From NCBI GenBank assembly GCA_900771425.1, contig CAAGNV010000015.1:1-12647 (forward strand): a DNA stretch of 12,647 bases, written 5' to 3'. Of the stretch, positions 6,458 to 12,647 are shown in pieces (position 1 is the first letter of the stretch; the number at the start of each line of letters is the position of its first letter). The stretch comes from Bacteroidaceae bacterium. GTDB lineage: Bacteria; Bacteroidota; Bacteroidia; Bacteroidales; Bacteroidaceae. The translations under genes and the position numbers were made by a program. The notes under the pieces are model-generated. The model saw nothing but the letters and a program-made list of their open reading frames with translations, was not told where the DNA came from and searched no databases.

Positions 6458-7354
6458 CTATTCGTAGTATTTCATCATTTTCATCGTTTCGTGTTTCATC
6501 TCCTCACGGAGAGATTCGGGTGCCAGCACCTTCAGTTCAGACCCCCACCTCAGCAGTGCCTGACGGAAGTCGGGGGTTGGAACAATGTGGTACTGGAAGT
6601 CGGTGCCGTCGGCAGTCTGCTTCAGTTCGCGTTGTGAAGTGTGCAGCGGCAACGTTCGCAAGTAGTTGGCGGCCAATGGCGTTGCACGTATGACCACACG
6701 GTCGGCCTCGCTCTTGTCGCGCACAAACGGACCATAGGCATACTTGAAGTAGCGGCGGGCATTGAACGATGCCGGCAGTCGGAATGTGTCGTCGGTCAAC
6801 TCTACCAACGTCATGCGGTCGAGGGCATAAGTGCGGATTTTCTTTCCGTCGTCATGATTACGCCCTACCATGTACCACCTGTTGCAACTGACGCGCAGGC
6901 AGAACGGCTCTACAAGCAGTTCGCTGGGAGTGTCCGAACCAAATTTCTGGTGGCGCATCAGTATGACCCTGTTCGATTTCATGGCGTCCATAATCGGTGC
7001 GAGGTGATGATAACCCGACGGGACTTCCTCGAGGATTATTCGGTGCGACAGCGAGTTGTGACTGTCCAACATGCTCTTCAAGGCAAACGAGTCGATAATC
7101 CACTGGCGGTCTTGCAGCGAAGAACCCGATATATAATAGCGGTTGGTTGATCGCTCGCACTCTATGTCGATGTCGAACAACTCTTCGGCTGCGCAACGCA
7201 CTCTGAGGAACGAACGCTGCGTCATCGGACCTTCGCCCGCGCTGTTGAACGACGACAGTTCCCACTTGCGGTTAATCTCCTTCAATGTCAGCGGACCCTG
7301 GTCCTTCAGCATGCTTGCCAGCCATACTACACGCTTAATCTTTTCAATGTTCAT
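6458..7354 (-). CDS. WYL domain-containing transcriptional regulator
   Basis: 298 residues. Residues about 1-75 form a winged-helix DNA-binding part (KIKRVVWLASMLKDQGPLTLKEINRKWEL...). The WYL domain lies around 115-200, with the diagnostic stretch VEPFCLRVSCNRWYMVGRN (W160-Y161-M162 in place of W-Y-L) followed by KIRTYALDRM. The last 80 residues match the WCX extension (VVIRATPLAANYL..., ending in a helix). WYL proteins are ligand-sensing regulators, binding nucleotides, nucleic acids or small molecules; the ligand here is unknown. The start is set at ATG 7354: the frame is open for 10 more codons to a TTG at 7384, but the family begins with MNIEKIKRVV-type sequence and a promoter at 7406-7413 gives a reasonable leader. 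It may control itself, the downstream DUF5675 gene, or the divergent dxs operon; none is shown by the sequence. Confidence 0.88.
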   Translation of the reverse strand: MNIEKIKRVVWLASMLKDQGPLTLKEINRKWELSSFNSAGEGPMTQRSFLRVRCAAEELFDIDIECERSTNRYYISGSSLQDRQWIIDSFALKSMLDSHNSLSHRIILEEVPSGYHHLAPIMDAMKSNRVILMRHQKFGSDTPSELLVEPFCLRVSCNRWYMVGRNHDDGKKIRTYALDRMTLVELTDDTFRLPASFNARRYFKYAYGPFVRDKSEADRVVIRATPLAANYLRTLPLHTSQRELKQTADGTDFQYHIVPTPDFRQALLRWGSELKVLAPESLREEMKHETMKMMKYYE

Positions 7355-7405
7355 ATTCGGTTGTCGGATTAGGGTTAAACACAATGATGTTTTGTTTCAC
7401 GGTTG

Positions 7406-7413
7406 CAAAGGTA
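7406..7413 (-). promoter_or_regulatory. WYL regulator promoter, -7 element TACCTTTG
   Basis: Exact TAnnTTTG match on the minus strand in the context GTCGTACCTTTG, 51 bases upstream of the ATG at 7354. A TTTG lies 16 bases further upstream (7430-7433), closer than the usual 19-21. Confidence 0.68.
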
Positions 7414-7464
7414 CGACATTTATGCGGCGCAAAACGGTAGGTAGCACAATTTTTTTTGAAAAAT

Positions 7465-7482
7465 ACTCAACATGCTGTGAGT
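7465..7482. promoter_or_regulatory. Inverted repeat ACTCA-N8-TGAGT, candidate operator in the WYL/dxs divergent region
   Basis: ACTCA at 7465-7469 mirrors TGAGT at 7478-7482, about 50 bp upstream of the WYL promoter and 75-90 bp before the dxs promoter. The 10-mer AAAATACTCA that starts it (7460-7469) recurs at 7530-7539, close to the dxs -33 box. CATGCC occurs twice, at 7504-7509 and 7513-7518. The arrangement is what a regulator of both promoters might use, but the short lengths leave chance as an alternative. Confidence 0.3.
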
Positions 7483-7556
7483 AAAGGGACAGACACGGCA
7501 ATGCATGCCAAACATGCCGATAAAACCCTAAAATACTCATATTTTTTAACATTTCC

Positions 7557-7587
7557 TTTGCCATATCAATTATTTCTTGTACTTTTG
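7557..7587 (+). promoter_or_regulatory. dxs-trkA-trkH operon promoter
   Basis: TTTG at 7557-7560, 19 bases, then TACTTTTG at 7580-7587: this matches the full Bacteroidetes consensus TTTG-N19-TAnnTTTG. It is the only promoter in the window with both elements exact. Transcription should start a few bases after 7587, leaving a leader of about 70 bases. Confidence 0.8.
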
Positions 7588-7611
7588 CGCAATTAAGTGT
7601 AAAAACGCATT

Positions 7612-7646
7612 GAAGCCTATGGCTTCGTCACAGCCAACGACGGCTG
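7612..7646 (+). other. Two small hairpins in the dxs 5' leader
   Basis: GAAGCC-TAT-GGCTTC (7612-7626) is a 6-bp stem. CAGCC...GGCTG (7631-7646) is a 5-bp stem. The GGCT of the first can also pair with the AGCC of the second, so alternative folds exist. The second hairpin ends 18 bases before the start codon. It is not a TPP riboswitch: the leader is too short and lacks the conserved core. Confidence 0.45.
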
Positions 7647-7664
7647 ATATAAACCCAAGCAAAT

Positions 7665-9581
7665 ATGACAGAATACAAGTTGCTATCACAGATTGAGTCA
7701 CCTGCCGACCTACGAAAACTCGAGGTAAGTCAGTTGCCGTTGCTCTGTGAAGAACTTCGAACCGATATCATCAAGGAACTATCCGTCAACCCAGGACACC
7801 TGGCATCGAGCCTCGGAGTAGTCGAACTGACGGTTGCACTACATTACGTATTCGATACACCTGAAGACCGCATCGTGTGGGATGTGGGCCATCAGGCCTA
7901 TGCACATAAGATACTGACCGGACGCCGCGAGCGCTTCTGTACCAACCGTAAACTCGGAGGCATCAAGCCGTTCCCATTCCCTGCCGAAAGCCCGTACGAC
8001 ACCTTCTGCTGCGGACACGCTTCAAACTCCATTTCGGCAGCACTCGGCATGGCGGTGGCCGCTCACGAACAGGGCATTGACCGCAAGGTCGTGGCTGTCA
8101 TCGGCGATGGAGCCATGAGCGGTGGATTGGCATTCGAAGGTATCAACAACGCATCGGCTACACCAAACGACATGCTCATCATCCTCAACGACAACAACAT
8201 GTCGATCGACAAGAGCGTAGGCGGAATGCGCGACGCACTGCTCAAACTGCATACCAGCAGCACATATAACCGACTGCGATACAAGGCATCACTGAAACTA
8301 TACGAATGGGGATGGCTCAACGACCGGCGCAAGAAAGGACTCATCCGCTTCAACAACAGCCTCAAGTCGTTGCTCACACGCCAGAAGAACTTGTTCGAAG
8401 GTTTCGACATACGATACTTCGGACCTGCTGACGGTCATGACGTAGAGTCACTCGTACGAGTATTACGTGCCATCAAGGACATGAAAGGACCGAAGATGCT
8501 GCACATACATACCGTCAAGGGAAAGGGCTACCTGCCGGCCGAAAACAAACCAACCATCTGGCACGCACCAGGCAAGTTCGACTACGAGTCAGGCGAGCGC
8601 ATCAAGTCCGACGACGGACGTCCGTGCCCACCAAAGTTCCAGGACGTATTCGGCAACACACTGCTCGAACTGGCACAGCAGAACCCACGCATCGTAGGCG
8701 TCACCCCTGCCATGCCTACAGGATGCTCCATGAACATCATGATGAAGGCAATGCCCGACCGCACGTTCGACGTCGGAATAGCCGAAGGCCATGCAGTGAC
8801 CTTCTCGGGCGGAATGGCAAAAGACGGCATGATGCCGTTCTGCAACATTTATTCATCGTTCATACAGCGGGCATACGACAATATCATTCACGACGCAGCC
8901 ATCATGCGCCTAAACATGGTGCTCTGTCTCGACCGTGCAGGACTGGTAGGCGAAGACGGACCTACACATCACGGTGCCTTCGACCTCGCATTCCTCCGTC
9001 CGATTCCAAACCTCACCATAGCATCACCACTCGACGAACACGAACTGCGCCACATGATGTACACGGCTCAACTGCCCGACCACGGCACATTCGTCATCCG
9101 ATATCCGCGAGGACGGGGCAGCAAGGTCGATTGGCAGTGTGAGATGCAGGAACTGCCAGTCGGCAAGGGGCGCAGGCTGAAGGAAGGCAAGGACATCGCC
9201 GTGCTCAGTCTCGGACCTATCGGCACCGAAGCAGCACAAGGCATATTCATGGCAGAGCGAAAGTCGGCAAATGAAGGACGCCAACTCAGCGTTGCACACT
9301 ACGACCTGCGATTCCTGAAGCCTATAGATACCGAAATGCTCGATTCCATCGGAAGAAACTACACTCACCTCATCACTGTCGAGGACGGAGTGCTGAATGG
9401 CGGAATGGGCAGTGCCGTAATCGAATACTTCAACGACCACGGCACGAAAATAAACGTTCACAGAGTAGGAATCCCCGATGAATTCGTACAACACGGCACT
9501 GTACCGCAGTTGCGCGAAATCACTCACATGGACGCTGCAAGCATAAGCGAACTGATAATGCAAATCTCACAGACGATATGA
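7665..9581 (+). CDS. dxs: 1-deoxy-D-xylulose-5-phosphate synthase
   Basis: Thiamine-diphosphate enzyme that condenses pyruvate and glyceraldehyde-3-phosphate to DXP with loss of CO2, the first step of the MEP isoprenoid pathway and a source for thiamine and pyridoxal. 638 residues, slightly longer than the E. coli enzyme. Key parts: GHLASSLGVVELT with H45; WDVGHQAYAHKILTG (72-86); the ThDP motif from GDGAMSGG (148-154) to ND at 175-176; GPADGHD (253-259); catalytic E374 in VGIAEGHAV; and DGPTHHGAFDLAFLRPIP (431-448). The C-terminal transketolase domain ends with the typical GIPDEFVQHGTVPQL. ATG 7665 follows AAGCAAAT and gives the normal N-terminus. The TGA stop overlaps the ATG of trkA in ATGA, so the two are likely translationally coupled. 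It is first gene of the operon behind a consensus promoter. Confidence 0.97.
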   Translation: MTEYKLLSQIESPADLRKLEVSQLPLLCEELRTDIIKELSVNPGHLASSLGVVELTVALHYVFDTPEDRIVWDVGHQAYAHKILTGRRERFCTNRKLGGIKPFPFPAESPYDTFCCGHASNSISAALGMAVAAHEQGIDRKVVAVIGDGAMSGGLAFEGINNASATPNDMLIILNDNNMSIDKSVGGMRDALLKLHTSSTYNRLRYKASLKLYEWGWLNDRRKKGLIRFNNSLKSLLTRQKNLFEGFDIRYFGPADGHDVESLVRVLRAIKDMKGPKMLHIHTVKGKGYLPAENKPTIWHAPGKFDYESGERIKSDDGRPCPPKFQDVFGNTLLELAQQNPRIVGVTPAMPTGCSMNIMMKAMPDRTFDVGIAEGHAVTFSGGMAKDGMMPFCNIYSSFIQRAYDNIIHDAAIMRLNMVLCLDRAGLVGEDGPTHHGAFDLAFLRPIPNLTIASPLDEHELRHMMYTAQLPDHGTFVIRYPRGRGSKVDWQCEMQELPVGKGRRLKEGKDIAVLSLGPIGTEAAQGIFMAERKSANEGRQLSVAHYDLRFLKPIDTEMLDSIGRNYTHLITVEDGVLNGGMGSAVIEYFNDHGTKINVHRVGIPDEFVQHGTVPQLREITHMDAASISELIMQISQTI

Positions 9582-10951
9582 AGATAATCATTGCCGGAGC
9601 CGGTGCAGTAGGTACTCACCTCGCACAGATGCTCTCAAAGGAAAACATCGACATCGTGCTCATCGACCAGAGCGAAGAACGACTGTCGAACCTCAACAAT
9701 GAACTCGACATCATGACACTTGTCAACTCGCCTTCGTCAATCAAGGGGCTGAAGCAGGCAGGGGTCGAAAGTGCCGACCTCTTCATTGCCGTCACGCCTC
9801 AGGAAAGCGAAAACCTGGCGTGCTGTATGCTGGCGAAGCAACTCGGCGCAAAGCAGACGGTGGCACGAATCGACAACTACGAATACCTCGAACCTGCCAA
9901 CATGAAACTCTTTCAGCAGTCGGGCATCAGTTCGCTCATCTATCCAGAGAAACTGGCAGGACAGGAGATTGCATCGTCGGCTACATACAGTTGGGTACGC
10001 CAGTGGTGGGACTTCGACGGCGGACTGGTGTTGGTCAGTGTCAAGATGCACAAGAAGTCGCCTGTCAGGAAGAAGGACGGAACGGCTGAGACCAACCAAC
10101 TCATAGGCCGTACGCTGAAAGACATCGGCCAGGACGGACATCGGTTCCACGTGGTGGCAATCAAGCGACACCACGAGACCATCATACCTTACGGTGAAGA
10201 GAAGATACAGCCACAGGACCTCGTGTTCTTCATGGCACCAAAAAGCGAAGTCAACGTCATCCGACATCTCAGCGGCAAGGACGACTATCCACAGGTGAAG
10301 CGCGTCATGATACTGGGCGGAGGCAAACTGTCGGTACGTGCCGACTGGGCTATCCCCGACAACTTGTCCCTTAAAATCATAGAACCGGACTATAACCGCT
10401 GTGAGGAACTCGGACGACTGACAAAGGAACGTACACTGATAATCAACGGCGAGGGCTTCGATATCGACCTCATGCAAGACGAGGGTATCGACCATCTCGA
10501 CGCTTTCATAGCACTCACGCCAAACGACGAGACCAACATCCTGGCTTGTGTGGCTGCACGACGCTGCGGTGTAGGCAAGACCATAGCACAAGTCGAAAAC
10601 CTGTCATACCTCGACATGGCCGAGGCACTCGACGTAGGTACGATTATCAATAAGAAAAAGGTCGCAGCAAGCCACATCTACCGTATGCTGCTCAAGGCCG
10701 ACGTTGACAACGTGAAGATGCTCACCGTGGCAGATGCCGACGTGGCAGAATTCATCGTCAAGGAAGGGTCAAAGGTCACCAAGCATCCAATCAAGGACAT
10801 TGGCATACCGCACGACGTCAACATCGGTGGCATGATACGCGACGGCAAGGGCTCGCTCGTGTCAGGTATGACACAGCTGAAGGCAGGCGACAAGGTCGTG
10901 GTCTTCTGTGCGTCAACCATGCTTAAACATCTCGACAAATATTTCAGATAG
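9578..10951 (+). CDS. trkA: Trk system potassium uptake protein TrkA
   Basis: Cytoplasmic, peripheral NAD(H)-binding subunit that gates the TrkH channel. 457 residues, matching the family, with two RCK_N/RCK_C pairs. The first Rossmann unit has G7-A-G-A-V-G12 and acidic D30 at the end of the second strand (IDIVLID), followed by its RCK_C part around 145-230. The second begins RVMILGGGKLS (242-252) with E269 as the acidic residue. Its glycine motif lacks the third glycine (GGGKLS), so nucleotide binding at this site may differ from the first. The final RCK_C runs from about 375 to 457 (AEFIVKEGSKVTKHPIKDIGIP...). The start codon overlaps the dxs stop, and trkH begins three bases after the TAG stop, so both Trk subunits come from one message. 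Confidence 0.95.
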   Translation: MKIIIAGAGAVGTHLAQMLSKENIDIVLIDQSEERLSNLNNELDIMTLVNSPSSIKGLKQAGVESADLFIAVTPQESENLACCMLAKQLGAKQTVARIDNYEYLEPANMKLFQQSGISSLIYPEKLAGQEIASSATYSWVRQWWDFDGGLVLVSVKMHKKSPVRKKDGTAETNQLIGRTLKDIGQDGHRFHVVAIKRHHETIIPYGEEKIQPQDLVFFMAPKSEVNVIRHLSGKDDYPQVKRVMILGGGKLSVRADWAIPDNLSLKIIEPDYNRCEELGRLTKERTLIINGEGFDIDLMQDEGIDHLDAFIALTPNDETNILACVAARRCGVGKTIAQVENLSYLDMAEALDVGTIINKKKVAASHIYRMLLKADVDNVKMLTVADADVAEFIVKEGSKVTKHPIKDIGIPHDVNIGGMIRDGKGSLVSGMTQLKAGDKVVVFCASTMLKHLDKYFR

Positions 10952-10954
10952 CAA

Positions 10955-12424
10955 ATGATTAACTGGCGGCAAATAGTGAAACTGCTCGGACTCCTCCTCT
11001 TCATTGAGGCAGGACAACTGTTTGTAACCATGCTCGTGGCGTTCTTCTATAACGAAGACGTGATGCCATACGTCTGGTCCATCATACTCTCCGTCGTTCT
11101 CGGCGGTGCCGGAATCATTGCCGGCGTAGAGTCAGGTAAGAGCATGAGCCGGCGTGACGGATACATCATCGTATCGCTCGTTTGGGTGATATTCACGCTG
11201 ATAGGCATGTTGCCGTTCCTTATGACCGGTTCGGTGCCTGACGCTGCCAGTGCTTTCTTCGAAGCCATGTCGGGATTCACCTCGACCGGTGCCACAATCA
11301 TCGATGAAATCGACAGTTTGCCTCGTGGCATCATATTCTGGCGAAGCATGACACAGTGGATCGGCGGTATCGGCATCATATTCTTCACCATAGCCATATT
11401 GCCGGCATTCGGCATGGGTGAGGTCAAACTCTTTGCTGCCGAAGCCACCGGACCGTTCCATGACAAGGTGCATCCGCGCATCAGTGTGGCTGTACGCTGG
11501 ATTGGTTCTGTTTATCTCGGACTGACGGTGCTCTGCATCGTGTCGCTGCTGCTGTGCGGCATGGGATTGTTCGATGCCATAAATATCTCCATGACCACGA
11601 CCGCAACAGGTGGCTTCTCGCCTCATGCCAAGTTCTTCAGCGACCAGTTCCACTCTCCAGCCATCGAGTATGTCACCACACTGTTTATGTTCCTTTCAGG
11701 CGTGAACTACACCTTGATATACTATACCATCCTGAAAGGTCGCATACGCCGTTTCTTCCAAGACCCCGAACTCCGTACATACCTCTGGATTGTACTGTCG
11801 ATGACTTTCATCAGTACTCTTTTCCTCATGCTCAACAACACAGGGAAGGGGCTTGAGCAGTCGTTCCGTGAGGCTATCTTCACAGTCATTTCATTGCAGA
11901 CAACCACTGGATTTGCCAACTGCGACTACACGCTGTGGCCACAGGTACTGATGCCTGTATTGCTGTTCGTGATGTTTGCCGGTGCCTGTTCGGGCTCTAC
12001 CAGTGGCGGTTTCAAGTGTATTCGTTGGGCAATACTGTGGGAGGTACTCGAAAACGAATTCATGCGTATCATTCACCCACGTGCCGTCATTCCTGTAAAG
12101 ATCAGGGGCGAGATGATTCCTACCTCGGTACAGAAGACCTTGCTTGCCTTCTGCACACTCTTCGTAGGTACCCTCTTCCTCGGTACGTTCCTTCTCATAC
12201 TCTGCGGAGTACGCCACGACTCGCAATATACCGAGGCTTTCAGCCTGGCATTGTCGTCAATCAGCAACGTCGGCCCTGCAATGGACTACTACGGACCTGC
12301 TCACTCGTGGGCAATCATCACGCCGGCTGCCAAAACCATCTGTGGCATATTGATGCTCGTAGGCCGTCTTGAAATATTCCCAATCTTCCTACTCTTTACA
12401 CGAGTATTCTGGAAGCGCGAGTAA
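10955..12424 (+). CDS. trkH: Trk system potassium uptake protein TrkH
   Basis: Inner-membrane potassium translocating subunit of the SKT (Trk/Ktr/HKT) superfamily. 489 residues, usual length, with about ten to twelve hydrophobic segments. The four pore-loop filters can be read in order: SGFTSTGAT (107-114), TTTATGGFSP (214-223), LQTTTGFANC (314-323) and SISNVGPAM (435-443). The family signatures MTQWIGGIGIIFF (132-144) and CSGSTSGGFK (345-354), the latter in the third repeat's intramembrane gating-loop region, are intact. R470 in LVGRLEIFP is the conserved C-terminal marker. ATG 10955 is three bases after the trkA stop. Being with trkA, it should give a complete Trk transporter; together with dxs it makes an operon that joins isoprenoid synthesis to potassium uptake. 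Confidence 0.96.
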   Translation: MINWRQIVKLLGLLLFIEAGQLFVTMLVAFFYNEDVMPYVWSIILSVVLGGAGIIAGVESGKSMSRRDGYIIVSLVWVIFTLIGMLPFLMTGSVPDAASAFFEAMSGFTSTGATIIDEIDSLPRGIIFWRSMTQWIGGIGIIFFTIAILPAFGMGEVKLFAAEATGPFHDKVHPRISVAVRWIGSVYLGLTVLCIVSLLLCGMGLFDAINISMTTTATGGFSPHAKFFSDQFHSPAIEYVTTLFMFLSGVNYTLIYYTILKGRIRRFFQDPELRTYLWIVLSMTFISTLFLMLNNTGKGLEQSFREAIFTVISLQTTTGFANCDYTLWPQVLMPVLLFVMFAGACSGSTSGGFKCIRWAILWEVLENEFMRIIHPRAVIPVKIRGEMIPTSVQKTLLAFCTLFVGTLFLGTFLLILCGVRHDSQYTEAFSLALSSISNVGPAMDYYGPAHSWAIITPAAKTICGILMLVGRLEIFPIFLLFTRVFWKRE

Positions 12425-12488
12425 GGCTTATGATAAAAGACAACAACGAATTGCTGAATTGTTGAGTTAGTGTGTTTTAGTCAATTCA

Positions 12489-12518
12489 TTGCATTTTTTA
12501 GGCAATTATATACTTTTA
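12489..12518 (+). promoter_or_regulatory. Weak promoter candidate downstream of trkH
   Basis: TTG at 12489-12491, 19 bases, then TACTTTTA at 12511-12518, one mismatch from TAnnTTTG. Transcripts from here would run into the hairpin at 12571-12603, giving an RNA of about 90 bases. The A/T richness of 12425-12570 makes a chance match quite possible. Otherwise this stretch shows only a weak inverted repeat (CAACAA 12441-12446, TTGTTG 12459-12464) just after trkH. Confidence 0.25.
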
Positions 12519-12570
12519 GACCCCATATATTTAGGGAATGTCGTTTTATACAGAGAAATTAATTTTGATT

Positions 12571-12613
12571 GACGAGGGTATGCCTACCGAGGTTGCCCTC
12601 GTCTGCTATTTTT
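12571..12613 (+). terminator. Rho-independent-type terminator
   Basis: GACGAGGG (12571-12578) pairs perfectly with CCCTCGTC (12596-12603) around a 17-base loop. TGCTA and five T residues (12609-12613) follow on the plus strand. It is the likely end of the dxs-trkA-trkH transcript, about 150 bases after the trkH stop, or of a small RNA started from 12489-12518. The other strand has no T-run, so the direction is plus. Confidence 0.6.
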
Positions 12614-12623
12614 CGTAGTTTTG
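12593..12623 (+). promoter_or_regulatory. Probable promoter of a gene beyond the window
   Basis: TTG at 12593-12595, 20 bases, then TAGTTTTG at 12616-12623, which fits TAnnTTTG exactly. It lies directly after the terminator, where a promoter for the next plus-strand gene would be expected; that gene is not in the window. Confidence 0.4.
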
Positions 12624-12647
12624 TTGTTATTTGAGTTGATTTTTGTA

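Noticed and set aside
6458..7354. WYL regulator as part of an anti-phage defence island
   Set aside because: No nuclease, helicase, methylase, cyclase or other defence effector is in the window; neighbours are metabolic and transport genes.
9737..10591. Open frame of 284 codons antisense to trkA
   Set aside because: It lies wholly inside a clear trkA gene, its product is Cys/Val/His-rich with no known motif, and long antisense frames are common in these genes.

Overview
The window looks like ordinary chromosome from a Bacteroidales bacterium, most likely Prevotella or a close relative. The evidence is five strong matches to the Bacteroidetes -7 promoter element TAnnTTTG (four read TACCTTTG), A-rich leaders without clear Shine-Dalgarno sites, a secreted C10 (streptopain-type) peptidase carrying a BspA-like leucine-rich stretch, a DUF5675 protein, and the gene order dxs-trkA-trkH. 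The genus is inferred from protein style only; there is no rRNA or other direct marker.

Left part (1-4481, all minus strand): an M20 metallopeptidase of the ArgE/DapE type whose C-terminus is cut by the window edge; a hairpin terminator; asd (aspartate-semialdehyde dehydrogenase), with a perfect 16-bp palindrome over its promoter; and a 704-residue secreted C10 cysteine peptidase with a C-terminal dockerin-like module. A divergent promoter pair (4482-4639) separates this peptidase from leuB (3-isopropylmalate dehydrogenase, plus strand).

Middle (5702-7664): leuB converges on a small DUF5675 gene. The roughly 260-bp gap between them holds four tandem 21-bp repeats that can fold into hairpins. 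Upstream of the DUF5675 gene lies a minus-strand WYL-domain transcription regulator. A 310-bp divergent regulatory region with short inverted and direct repeats separates it from dxs.

Right part (7665-12647, plus strand): dxs (first step of the MEP isoprenoid pathway), trkA and trkH (potassium uptake) form a tight operon. dxs and trkA overlap by 4 bp, and three bases separate trkA from trkH. A near-consensus promoter and a short leader with two small hairpins precede it. The last 220 bp are AT-rich and non-coding, with a terminator hairpin and what looks like the promoter of a gene beyond the window.

The protein-coding content is mostly housekeeping: amino-acid biosynthesis (asd, leuB, possibly the M20 enzyme), isoprenoid synthesis and potassium uptake, plus one secreted protease. 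I found no new multi-gene system. The items most worth a second look are the 21-bp repeat array, the palindrome on the asd promoter, the domain make-up of the C10 protease, a low-complexity insert in the M20 enzyme, and possible RNA structures before dxs and after trkH.
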